Shown piece after piece: positions 1 to 10,077 of a stretch of DNA of 64,000 bases. Source of the DNA: Macrocybe gigantea (Eukaryota > Basidiomycota > Agaricomycetes > Agaricales > Callistosporiaceae); NCBI GenBank assembly GCA_011319805.1, contig SJRY01000050.1, forward strand, positions 1,178,001-1,242,000, given 5' to 3'. Each line of letters begins with the position of its first letter. The first letter of the stretch is position 1. The notes below the pieces were generated by a model, which saw only the letters and a program-made list of their open reading frames with translations, was not told where the DNA came from and ran no database searches. Made by a program: the position numbers and the translations under genes.

Positions 1-1
1 T

Positions 2-1225
2 GCTCATGCCGGCCTGGACGTCGATTCAAGCTTCGATTCTGGATGTTTCTTATTGGCCTCTTCTGAACCCAAGGTCGACATTTTTGACTCTGCTGCTCTT
101 GGCGTTGTCGAAATGGCTCAGGAGCGACTAGAGGACGACATGGAACTGGTCCACTCGCCAGTGCTTGATGAAATCTCGGCTTCCGACGTCGACTTTCTGT
201 CTTCTCTGCTCAGCAGTCTTTCCGTGTCTGAAAAGGACTCGACGCTTTGCCCTTCGGTCTTTGCTGACTTTGGCCCGAGCTCTGGTGATCTGGAAGATAT
301 CGGTGACGACGACGAAGTTGATTCCCGCTTTTTGGTGGATGATGGTTTTGAAGAGTGTCAAGATAACCACGACTCTGAGGAAGAGTATGAAGATAATGAC
401 ATTGACGGCGAAGAGTATTATGAAGAGGATGAAGAATATCGTGAAGACGGAGAATATGAAGATGCAGAATATTACGAAGGGGAAGAAGATCAGGAGGACG
501 AAGAATACCATGAAGAAGACCGATTCCAAGAACAGGAAGACGAAGTGGATCTCATTGACTTTGAATCTGAGGTGCTCTTGCCTGTTCTCCCTGCTTCGGA
601 TGACACCAGTCCCATGGTCGCCGCCAAGCCCGAGGTCCTGTCTGGCAATGTTTCCGATGTCTTCGCTGTTCCTCTGTCAGTACCCGAGCTAGGCGAGGCG
701 AGCGTCGCACCTGCAGTGCTCGCACCCGAACCAGTTCTTGTGCATCATTCTCCGGAGGAGCCCATCAAGAAGACGACAGACATGTCTGTGAAGCCTACAG
801 AACCTGCCCCGTTCCGTGCACACCATTACAGGATCATGACACAGGGCTCCTACCATCCCAAGTACTCTCGCTCAGACTTCATCGAACGGCCATCAGCCAG
901 TCACCTCGTTATCAGACCATGGAAACCTGGCATGGGCAAAGAGCTGTTCTGGGATCTCTATGTCACGCCCGAAAAGGCTGTCGCTATGCTCGAAGAGTAC
1001 TCCGCTCCGGCTGTCTATCCTGCCAAACGCGATCCTCCACACACAGCCAGCTATAGTCCGCATAACCGTCCTGTTTGTTTACCTGCGCCGCGCACTACCG
1101 CGCTTCCTGCTGTTTCCGCAGTTACTGTCTATTCTAAAGTGTCGGAAGCGAAACTTGAGCCGCCGAAGAAATCGTTTTTCCAGAAGGTGAAGGAGTGGTT
1201 TATGCCTAGCAGCTGGTGGGTTTGA
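2..1225 (+). CDS. Acidic low-complexity protein, 5' end outside the window
   Basis: I do not recognise a family. The frame is already open at the left edge and matches the copy at 35261-37087, where an upstream exon carries the start, so this is an internal or last exon. About 90 residues of ordinary sequence lead into a strongly Glu/Asp/Tyr-rich tract (roughly bases 350-550). A Pro/Val-rich linker follows, then a conserved basic and aromatic C-terminal part with the motif GKELFWDLYVTPEKA and the ending KVKEWFMP. This copy has no frameshift within the window, unlike its partner. The acidic tract suggests a nuclear or chaperone-like disordered protein, but that is inference only. Fragments of the same gene recur at 9065-9281 and 24610-24850, so it belongs to a repeatedly duplicated block. 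Confidence 0.6.
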   Translation, partial: AHAGLDVDSSFDSGCFLLASSEPKVDIFDSAALGVVEMAQERLEDDMELVHSPVLDEISASDVDFLSSLLSSLSVSEKDSTLCPSVFADFGPSSGDLEDIGDDDEVDSRFLVDDGFEECQDNHDSEEEYEDNDIDGEEYYEEDEEYREDGEYEDAEYYEGEEDQEDEEYHEEDRFQEQEDEVDLIDFESEVLLPVLPASDDTSPMVAAKPEVLSGNVSDVFAVPLSVPELGEASVAPAVLAPEPVLVHHSPEEPIKKTTDMSVKPTEPAPFRAHHYRIMTQGSYHPKYSRSDFIERPSASHLVIRPWKPGMGKELFWDLYVTPEKAVAMLEEYSAPAVYPAKRDPPHTASYSPHNRPVCLPAPRTTALPAVSAVTVYSKVSEAKLEPPKKSFFQKVKEWFMPSSWWV

Positions 1226-2740
1226 TTTTTTGCGTACTTCATGATAACACGACGTGAGTCGGTATGTGTTCCTCCTTTTATTGCGCGCTGACATGACTTG
1301 TCCAGATTAATTTTTCCCGCCTTGATTTTTCCGAGTTCTTTTTTTCACTCAGGTTCGAAACCGCCTCGACATTCCCTACATCGCCCTTTTTCACATCTCG
1401 GTCTCTCCTCCTAGCACGACTATACCCACAACTGATACCCCAAACGTATATCCGATCTCATGGTGGGTTGGTGGAGCCCCTCGTTGTGTTTCGTTCAGCC
1501 TATCCCTATACCTTGTCCCAGGCGCCCTCCCCTCGGACTCGCCTTGGACTATCTTTTCTTTCATTCCCAAGCCCCTTCGCTTTTTATATCTCGGGTTTGG
1601 GAAGCCCCTCGTTGTTTCGCCCATCTCCAAGCCCCTTCCCCCTTTTGCCTCTAGCTTAGAGCGCTCTTCATTTTAGCACTTTTTATACCTATCGTTTAGC
1701 ATACGCATCGTGACTTCGGTTTGGAGACCATTTTTTCCCTGCCGTTCCCTGCATACTCCCCCACCCCGAGTCCTTTCCGTCGTCATCGTGGATTTGTATA
1801 CCCTCCATCTTTACAATATCTTTTCTTTAATCCTTTCCGATTTTTCTTATCATTATCTCCTTCCATTTTTTCATCAATCTTTTGTAAATCTTGCGCTTTT
1901 CGTTTACTCTCCCTCATCAGCTTCGAGGGCCTTGTCCTCTTCGTCTGCTGAGGATTTCTCCATCGACATGCTCCCTGCTCACCCTTGAACATCCTCCCTC
2001 TCACGCCTCATGGCCCTAGAAAAGGCGGAGCCTGCCTCCTGAGAAGCGTATCCTCATCAAAGAGACCATCTGTGCACATCTTCTCTTTGATGCGGGTACG
2101 CTTTTGGGGAGGTGACGTCCCTTCCCTCCGCCTTGCACTTTGCTTGGACCAAGACATCCGCTGTCGCTTCCTAACGAATGGGCCAACGATTGCCTCTGGT
2201 TCTTCCCTGCCATCGCCTATCGAATGCTAGACTTCATGAGCATCTTCACTGTCGCCGACGGTCGTTACTCGAAGACGTTGCAGGCTACTAGCCATCAACG
2301 TTTCTGCCACTCGTTCTATTACTATTCACACTGTCTTTTGGATCTTCGATGGCCTATGCGTTCCTTATTGCCTCATTCGTCATGCTTTGTTGTCCGGCAC
2401 CATAGGCAACTCTGCCGGCGAGGCTCCTCGTAAGGACGACACCACATTGCTACTATCTCGGAACAAGACAAAGGCGGTCCACACACTCGTTCTGTTCAAA
2501 CTTGGGCTGGATTCTTGCGGCGTGCTGCGGCTTCTTCTGGTCCTTGGGCAAGGGATTCTCTGGACAACGCGTCGATGCAGACTCCTCCTGTTAGCGGGCT
2601 TGACATCCTTTCTGGATAGAAAAAATGATTCTTCTGCGGCATCAATCTCAAAGATACCGGTTCATAGACCACCATGTAGGTATTTTGCAGTACGATACGA
2701 TATCGGTTGCGTTGCACAATATTAGCCTATTCTGCGTTCA
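1226..2740 (+). repeat. Pyrimidine-rich, non-coding-looking part of the duplicated block
   Basis: About 1.5 kb downstream of the acidic gene. Roughly 1310-1990 is rich in C and T on this strand, with loose internal repeats built on CCAAGCCCCTTC-like words. Short open frames here encode Phe/Pro/Ser/Leu-rich strings that follow the base composition and shift frame freely between the two copies. The inverted counterpart is 33730-35260. I see no gene I can support. Confidence 0.6.
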
Positions 2741-2742
2741 AG

Positions 2743-3230
2743 TCATCTCATAAAATGCCTGAAAAATCGGTAGGAATGTGTTGTGTTGTCAAAGGGAAGG
2801 GGCGCAAACATGGCTTCGTGGAAGTCATCGAGGAAATCCCAGAAATCATCAACACACGGAGACAGCTGTTGCAGGCTCGCGGAGGGGGTTGGACCATAAT
2901 CCTTGTCGTGGATGATTTCGGTGTGAGTGCCAAAGGATAGTTGTAGCACCCCTGATCGTCCGCTTTCGAGAACTCTGAAGGCCAATGATTCTTTCGACGA
3001 TAGACAGTATGTAACTCGTTCGAGCATTTTCTTTCTGGCTTCGAAGTAGGGTCCAAGGACGGAAAGTTCATCCGGCGGCCTTGATTAATGATACCTGCTT
3101 CTACTGCTTTTAGCCGCGAGAGTCGAATCCACGTAACAAGGCAGTTTCAAATGGGAAGAGTGCCACAATAAGAGACTGAGCATTCTTACATGTTAACTGC
3201 AATAATTCATTGACCGGAACTCAGAAGCAC
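2743..3230 (-). pseudogene. Unidentified duplicated gene fragment
   Basis: On the minus strand this region encodes pieces containing MNFPSLDPTSKP and, in another frame, SLQQLSPCVDDFWDFLD. The same pieces occur in the same order in the inverted copy at 33240-33726. Conservation at protein level in both copies suggests they descend from a real gene. No single frame covers the fragment and I recognise no domain. It lies between the pyrimidine-rich stretch and QTRT2 in both arms. Confidence 0.4.
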
Positions 3231-3505
3231 CGACTGCATCGCTAAGAGAGAGGCGAATATGCGGTGGCTGCATGCTCTTCATCATGGCGGGCGTCCAGCA
3301 AAATTACAAGTGCAAGCTTTATAGACTAAGAATGTGACATGTTTTGATGGTCGTGGTGCGACTCCCATATCGTATTCCACGTCGCGGCGATGGATTGCTC
3401 CTCGTAGCCAGCTCAGAGGCCTCCTCGATGGCTCTCTCGACACAGACCAACTCGAGTCCCAATGATTCCAACGACAGCCGAGGAACCCGCACAGGCGCTG
3501 GCAAC

Positions 3506-4743
3506 GTGCGCTTCGCCCTCCTGCCACCATTCGCTTCAACCCACTCGCCCAAGTTCGGCGCACAAGTCGAATCCATCATCTTTGTGCGTCGTTCGCCGTC
3601 CGGTGCCGACGCTGGCGTAGAGAATGGGAAAGAGAATGGGCACGAGCTTCGGATCGACACGCCAGGCTTGATCACGTCGACCTCTCGCGGTCTCGTGCCA
3701 CATCTCTCGCGAGACCACCGACGAGTGCGATAAGATGGGTCCATGTTCCGTTTGAGACGTTGTGAGTGCGGGATTCGCTGCAGACCTGCGTCTTTTGTCG
3801 TTGATAATGCATTCGCACATATAGCTTTTTTTTCCCTCCCTGGCTCAGTTTCGAGCATAACCATCCATGAACGTTACCGTCTGTATCCCTTTCTCTTGCG
3901 TCCATGCTCAAAAGACACCCCCCAGGTCGCTCCCTCGGAGTGGCGCACCTACGCGTACAAGTGCCAACCAGACGTCGTTTTCGCGCTCTCCGACACGCCC
4001 TTCACCGACCCGCCCTACTCGCAAAAACGGCTCACGAAAAGCATCAAACGCTCGACGGCATTGGCTCATCGAGATGCTGCAGGCGTATGGGCCCGAGGTC
4101 GCCCAGACGTGTTCGTCCACCTGGCGGGCATGACGAGTGGGCTGGCGCGGCGCGCCTTTGCAGAGGGGTTGGTGGAACGGCTGCATGGTAGGGAGGCGGA
4201 CGCTGTGGCGCCGCTGCGGTGTTTGGACGAGGGTGTATCGGCATACGTTTTTGATCTTGTCCCGCTCCGCCTCGCGCTCGAAGCTGCGAAGACAAAGCAG
4301 CAGCCGCAGACGAAGCAGTTGTCCGAAAGTGATGCGCTGCCACCCACTGCCGACGAAGCGCGGCACAGTCTGCACGTCTGACACCGCCTCGCTAATACGG
4401 ACCTCCCTTGTGCCTCTTCTACCCACCAAGCCGCGCGTAGCGGACTCGACGCAATCACCGCACGGGGGCCTCCGTCTCGTGCGAGATGTCGGCAGATGCG
4501 TATTGGGCGCAACGTGCGCTCGACGCAGAGGAGGAGTGAGAGGGGGGATATCGGGCATATTCTGTATCGTTCGAGGAGGCGTATGACGATGGCTTGACCG
4601 TGTTCGACGAGGCGAGGGTGGATTGGAAGAAAGTCGAGCTCGCGAGCTGGAAAGGTAGGCTGGCAAGGGAAAAGGCGAAGCAGGAGGAAGGAACGCTAGG
4701 CACTGCTGTCGATTTTCCGAACAGCAAGGCTCCTACACCATAA
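3506..4743 (+). pseudogene. QTRT2: QTRT2 pseudogene (queuine tRNA-ribosyltransferase accessory subunit), internally deleted
   Basis: In eukaryotes QTRT2 pairs with the catalytic subunit QTRT1 to insert queuine at the tRNA wobble position. Family landmarks are an N-terminal block ending near DTPGLITSTSRGLVPHLSRD, then PDVVFALSDTPF, then the VFVHLAGMTSGLARRAFAEG segment, and a C-terminal tail ending TLGTAVDFPNSKAPTP before TAA at 4741. Compared with the copy at 31005-33007, three defects stand out. The expected start ATG is GTG at 3506. Exon 2 is mostly missing, with the join near 3868. About 0.5 kb is missing near 4565, which removes the zinc-binding region. Frames are broken further around 4380-4560. 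It cannot encode a working subunit. A CDS with unusual introns is unlikely because whole conserved motifs are absent. Confidence 0.8.
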
Positions 4744-5173
4744 TAAGTCCCAGGTCTGCGAAGGAAGGCATATTCTTTAATCGGTTTTTTCTATCTTTTG
4801 GGTTATTTCGTTTTTGGAATTATGGCCTGCATGGCCTTGGGTTAAATTTAACGGAACTTGTCAACATCATGGGGCGGTTGAAATGACGAACAGACTGAAC
4901 TGTGGCCAAAAAATATTCTGCGACGCTTGTGTCCATGTATGTAGGCTGCGTAAGATCAATAGGTGCGACGGCTGTAGAAGGTCGGTCGATTCCAGCATTC
5001 CACAATCGAAAATGGCTTCTTGAGTGCTGACCATGACACTCGACAATGAGGCTAGCGCTGGGCTAGGACTAATTGTTAACTCGATCAAAGCTACGTACTA
5101 ATACAGGCAGCGACTACGTTCTGATTTGTCTCAATAGGTATTTCATTCAGTACATTCAAATCAACGCACGCTC
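4744..5173. other. QTRT2 3' flank and junction to the Crinkler-like unit
   Basis: Bases 4744-4895 match the QTRT2 3' flanks at 9786-9955 and, inverted, at about 30860-31010. From about 5070 to 5173 the sequence instead matches the 3' flank of the Crinkler-like copy at 28439-28545. The stretch 4900-5069 is not clearly shared. I see no terminal inverted repeats or target-site duplication at this junction. Confidence 0.55.
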
Positions 5174-8100
5174 CTATCCACAAAACTGTGACCAGTGATC
5201 CACATGTGCAGCCGTACCAGGATACATCCTCCTCCGAAGCACAGATGCTTCATCCACTTGTGACCACGGTATGTAGGCACGCGGGAAATCCTTCCAAAGC
5301 ACCAATAGTTCTTGGTAAGGCTGTTCATCCTTCACCACAGAGAACGTCTTCGGTGACGTTCTCGCACACCATATGTCGAACGCCGTAAAGCGTGCATCGG
5401 ACTCGTGTTGTCTTGGAGATCTTCGAAGGCCTTCATCATTCACAACCGTGACCACGGACTTCGGCGAGGCCAAGGCGAAAACCATTCTAATCACAGGCAC
5501 CGGCTCCTCCGTTTTATCGAAGATCCGTATCTGGAAGGGATCTATCTTGTCGAACAAGGATTTGACAACGCGATCGGTATATGTTTCGTCGTTTTTGACC
5601 TGTATCAGGATTACGCCGACGTTATCGCGACGTAGTAACTCGTCCATGTAGAGGAATGGAATCAGGATATCTATCCCGCGCTGATTGTCGAAACATAAAA
5701 TCGCAATTCCTCGTGCGACGAGCTTCCACAAGTACTCCCGATTGATTACCTTGTAGTCCTGTACCTTGATGAAATGATTGAAATATATCTTCGAGTTTTT
5801 GAATGTCTCTTCAAAGGTCTTGTTCTCGCCTTGTCGAGCACACGATGGCTTGCCGTTGCAGATCCTAGTATATGCCTCCTCTGGGAATAATGCTTTGAAG
5901 AATTCCAGCAACGGATAAGCACTGGCTGATCCATTCCTCTCCCAAGCCTTGTCGCATGCCAGAGTAAGCAAGACCAGAGCTACCAATTCTCCGCGAGATC
6001 CCTTGTCCAGACCAGGCTTTTGAAGGTGCTTCAGGAGTTTCCTAGGCAGATCGTAACCAGCGCTTGCCATATGCAGACGTGCTCCCTCGGCGAGTATCGG
6101 TTCGGAGGGTGCAACGGAGACGAAAGTCTCAAAATCAGGGCTGACGTTCAGACAGACTCGCATATGATTTGCGACTTGCTTCTGCTCTCGCTCGTGCTCT
6201 TCAACCGTTCTGGAGTCGAACTGAAGCGCAAGTCGGACGGCAAGACAAGCTAATAGAGAGTCATGAGCAGACTAAATAATCAATCATGTTGCAAACATAC
6301 CAAGATCTCCATTTATCGCGGTTTCAACGAGAACGGCTTCATCTATCGGGGGTGTAATGAGACGGGTGGTTCCTTGGAGCTTTCGCCGTGCAAAATGCAC
6401 AATATCTTCTTGAACGTCAGAGTTCCCGCTCATGAATCGAGTTCCAAACCTGAACAAGCGGAAATATAAGGAGCAGGAAGACCGGCATGCGCAAGAAATG
6501 ACCCACAGAGGACGACCAAACCTGACCATGTACGAATACTGAGAGACATCATTAATGGTTTTCTGATTTGGAACGAGCTTGTCGGTGTTTGCCAGAATAT
6601 CGAAACCAAGCTCTGTATATGGCGGCAATGGTATCTTATCCCTCACCACTATCCGCAGAGATGGATCCAACCTCAATGGTGGCGAGAAGTGAGATATCTT
6701 GCTACTTGTAGACAGAAATAGCGTGAAAATCGAGTGCTTCCGTAGGGCACGGAGCGCGCGCCTCAAAGAGAAGAACATAGGTTGATCCTCCGAGCCGTCT
6801 TGCGTCGCCAATAAGTGAGCTTCATCGAATGACAACGTTATGAGCGGTCCATGTTCAGCCGTGTAATGTTTTGGCTTGACAAGATTGATCAACGCACTCG
6901 CAGCGTCTTCTAGAGTATATGCCGCGCTTGGAAGTCCATCGTCAATATACGCAGATGGAACACTGCATGAATCATTACCTTGATCGTTGAATGTCACGAC
7001 TCGTGAAGGACTGATGAAGGTCTTCGGCTTTGCTCGAGGTGGTGTCTGTGGTGCGTCCGAATCGTGCTCCCCAGACATCGTTACTTCATTGCCTGGTGCA
7101 TCTTCTTTGGCCATTGGTACATCGTTGCCCGAAGCATCGACTTTGGAAACTGATGCTCCGATGTCTGGCCTAACGACCATTCCAATTTCTGGCGCTTTAC
7201 CCTTCGAAATGAGATTCATTTCAGGGAGAGGTTCGGGTACTCCGGCAAGAAGCTGAGAGGCGCTTGAACGCGTGGTCACTTGTCAGAAACAAGATCAGAC
7301 TCACTTGCTTGGCCTTCGTCACCACTCGATCATAGAAGCTTTTTCGCGTTTGGACGTATTCCGGCTTGCCAGATAGGGAGGCCAGCTGATCGACGGACAT
7401 GTATTCGCGGAATTTCAATGCTATTCTCTCCAAATCCCGTTCTTCAACGTCATTTCCAAGCATTAGGGCACCTTTAATGTCTCGAATAACATCTGCCGCG
7501 ACTTCAAATAGGGCAGTCAAGTATGCATGGTATCGGGCTGTCGCGTCATCTGGGTTAACAAGATAGTCTCTAGCGCCCTTGTCAACAGGCGGGAAACCTG
7601 ACAGCAGCATAATAAGTACATCACCAATGCGATAAAAAGGAAATTACAAACGTACCGGTTTGTTGATCTTCTTTGAGATTGACAGGAATGACGATATGCT
7701 TCTTCGAAATCTCGTCGACCATTCTTGACTTGCCGTGCCAGACGATTGAACGATGGGGAGGAGAAAGGCATAGATCTCCAGATCACCTGGTTCACCCAAT
7801 TGCTTCAGGAAATCTCGCGACATGTATCGCGACATGACTTGATATAGGCACGAGGCGGCAGATCCGCGATACTCTTCTTTCCAAGATTTGATAGTAGCTG
7901 AAAGACGTACAATTAGGACAAAGGCGTAGATTTTGTGAAGCAAGTGCAAACGCACCTGAAAGATCACCTGCATCTTCTCCTCTGTCGCTGTTGTTCGCTT
8001 CCCTCCTTTTCTTCTCTTGCTCTGCTTTTCGCATCCTTTCTTCCTTGGCCTTTCGGATCTTTTCTTCCTCTGCCTTTCGTATGGCCTCCTGGACCTCGGC

Positions 8101-8548
8101 TGAGAAAAGTTCGCGTTAGCATTGGTCAGCCATTTAAACAAATCCAAAACGTACGGAACTCTAAGATCTTGCTGAATTTTCCAGTTTTAATACAAGCCGC
8201 AATTGTGTCCAGATATGCTTCGTTCTGAATTATTTTGAACGGCAAATGCTGAACGCCTTGGATTTTCCAGTGGAAAAGCGTGGAACTGACGGCGGCAGCC
8301 AGCAGAAACCGGTATTCGAGGTCGTGGAAAGAAGCAGACTGCTGGGGTATTGGGCCACTGAGTTCGAGATCTCCTGCAATTGCCCGATCAATATCGTCTG
8401 GTGATTGCTATAGCCAGAATCATTAATACGCCAAGGAATGAAAAGACGAAGAGATGAACTAGACCTCGTCAGGTGCCCGAGTGACTTTCGAAGGTCGTTT
8501 CTCATCTGGAGAAGAGGGAGCCTGACGCTTTCTGGATGAGTCCTGCAT
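5174..8548 (-). pseudogene. Crinkler-like P-loop NTPase/nuclease gene, Walker A frameshifted
   Basis: This is the basidiomycete Crinkler/RHS-like family: a P-loop NTPase followed by a restriction-endonuclease-fold nuclease, which established work treats as effector-like and transposon-derived. On the minus strand the order is an MQDSSRKR start at 8548, a Lys/Glu/Arg-rich coiled region, the NTPase region, Walker B (LSFDEAHLLA) near 6820, and the C-terminal nuclease region with GIDILIPFL and LIQVKN (Asp and Gln-x-Lys positions) ending at 5174. Seven or more short introns match the partner copy at 25047-28438. A one-base deletion near 7730 falls inside the phosphate-binding loop and shifts the frame, so no intact NTPase can be read. 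The C-terminal nuclease exon is open. It could still be transcribed. Confidence 0.8.
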
Positions 8549-9064
8549 ATGGAAGTAGATGGGTTGCTAGTTGCTGAAGGGCATCGAACGAATTGCGTGG
8601 TTTAAATAAGTCAGTGAGTGTTCGCCACAATCAGCATGGCAAGTGTTATGACAAGTTTGCTCCATTGTCTTTTTGGAGCATTCATCGTCGTATATGGCAA
8701 CATCACAACAATCGTGGCGAATACGAGCGACCACGCCGCGGTGCGCGTGCAATCAGAAGGCTGGCCACATCATTCATCGAACGTTCTGGTAATTTCATGA
8801 TATGCGTTCGCCTATGCACAGCAAGTTCTAACACGTTTTTTTCGCCATCGACCTCGCCACATCTCTCTCCTGATTCTGTACATCACATTTCGAACACGAT
8901 GCACCAGCGTGGCGATCCTTGTCGGTCCATAGATCCTTTTTTGTCCAAGTGCGTCTCCCTTTCGAGCCAGTTTCACATCAGATGGTCCTTTGGAAGCGAG
9001 CAAGTGCAAGATATCCATCTGGTTGTAGCGCTTGTCTTTGAACACGCCACTATGCCGTGAAAAC
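8549..9064. other. 5' flank of the Crinkler-like unit and unmatched spacer
   Basis: Bases 8549-8790 match about 24840-25046 in inverted orientation and are the shared upstream region of the two Crinkler-like genes. Homology stops near 8790. The right copy then runs directly into an acidic-gene fragment, whereas here about 270 bases follow in which I see nothing recognisable. No promoter element is clear. Confidence 0.5.
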
Positions 9065-9790
9065 ATTAGGACGAATATGATGAAGACGAAGAATATCACG
9101 GGTAAGAAGAAAATCACAAGGCTGAGAATACCACGAAAAGACCAATTCCAAGAACAAGACAACGAAACGGATCTCATTGACTTTGAATACGAGGTGCCCT
9201 TGCCTGCTCTTCCTACTCCGGATAACGTTAGTCCTGTGGTCGCCGCCAAGCCCGAGGACCTGTCTGCCAATGTTTCCGAGGCTTCACCCTTGATTTTTCT
9301 CCGCTCTCCGACTCGTTCGCCTGCGTGGCCTCCTCTCCGGATTGTGAAGCTCAAGACGTCTGCCCTTGTGCCACTTCTCTCCCATACCACCATCCACAAA
9401 AATAGCCCATGATGCATTGACCGCCAAACACGACGACGACACATGGTCGTCCGCAAAGGGAAGAAGAACTACAAGCCGCCGTACACACTCGCCTACCTTC
9501 ACACACACGAAATGCCTGCCTGTTCGCTCCTCGCCATGCACAACCTCTCTGTTCTGGAAACCTTTGTCGTTGCCTCTCACAAGCTCGACTTTCTTCCAAT
9601 CCAGCCTCGCCTCGTCGAACACGGTCAAGCCATCGTCATACGCCTCCTTAAACGTCTTGATCTCGTCCTCGAAGCGTGCGTTCACGTCTTGAGGGAAAGG
9701 TAGACTGGCGAGGGAAAAGGCGAAGCAGGAGGAAGGAACGTTGGGCGCTGTTATCGATTTTCCGAATAGCGAGGCTCCTACACCACAATA
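9065..9790 (+). pseudogene. Chimeric fragment: acidic-protein middle fused to QTRT2 C-terminal part
   Basis: Bases 9065-9281 match the middle of the acidic gene (about 410-660). At the words ANVSE the similarity changes abruptly to the C-terminal part of QTRT2: the region before the zinc motif, HTHEMPACSLLAMHNL, and the tail up to the TAA near 9790. QTRT2 binds zinc through Cys-x-Cys-x2-Cys and a His. Here the segment reads VCPCAT, so the third Cys is missing, and the frame shifts more than once. It is a rearranged remnant. Its 3' flank (9791-10077) is the full QTRT2 flank that the left QTRT2 copy lacks, so it may be where part of that gene went. Confidence 0.75.
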
Positions 9791-10077
9791 AGTCTAAGGT
9801 CTGCGAAGGAAAGGCAAATTCTTCCATCGGCTCTTGGGTTATTTCGTTTTTGGAATTATGGCCTGCATGGCCTCAGGTTCAATTCAACGGAAATTGTCAG
9901 ACATTGGACTCGGATGTGGGGGTTCACCCGGAGATGTGTGCGCCCCTTGCAAATGACGAATGATACTATATAACGAGTATACATGCATATACGAAAGTCA
10001 TCCTGGGAGAGATCAACCCGAGGCTTTCAGGATGAACACGGTCTTGCATAAAGGCGATCAAGGCGCATATTTATCCT
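9791..10077. repeat. QTRT2 3' flanking repeat ending at the P47-like gene
   Basis: This matches 30737-31010 in inverted orientation. It includes the AT-rich words ACGAGTATACATGCATATAC and CTTTCAGGATG, and similarity ends close to the stop of the P47-like gene (10078). The inner boundary of the left arm therefore lies here. No coding potential seen. Confidence 0.6.

Larger units (their letters stand above)
1..10077. repeat. Left arm of a large imperfect inverted duplication
   Basis: Bases 1-4895 correspond in inverted orientation to about 30990-36446, and 5070-8790 to about 24840-28545. The order of units is the same in both arms: acidic gene, pyrimidine-rich stretch, unknown fragment, QTRT2, Crinkler-like gene, acidic-gene fragment. 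The stretch 9791-10077 matches 30737-31010. The Crinkler-like unit looks much more similar between arms than the QTRT2 unit. The arm probably continues to the left of the window. Confidence 0.85.

Noticed and set aside
128..529. 133-codon minus-strand frame opposite the acidic gene
   Set aside because: It mirrors the Glu/Asp-rich tract (GAA/GAT repeats read backwards give Phe/Ile/Val strings); same effect is seen antisense to the right copy.
5070..8790. Crinkler-like unit as a classical transposon
   Set aside because: No terminal inverted repeats, target-site duplications, transposase, reverse transcriptase or integrase motifs could be found at or within either copy.
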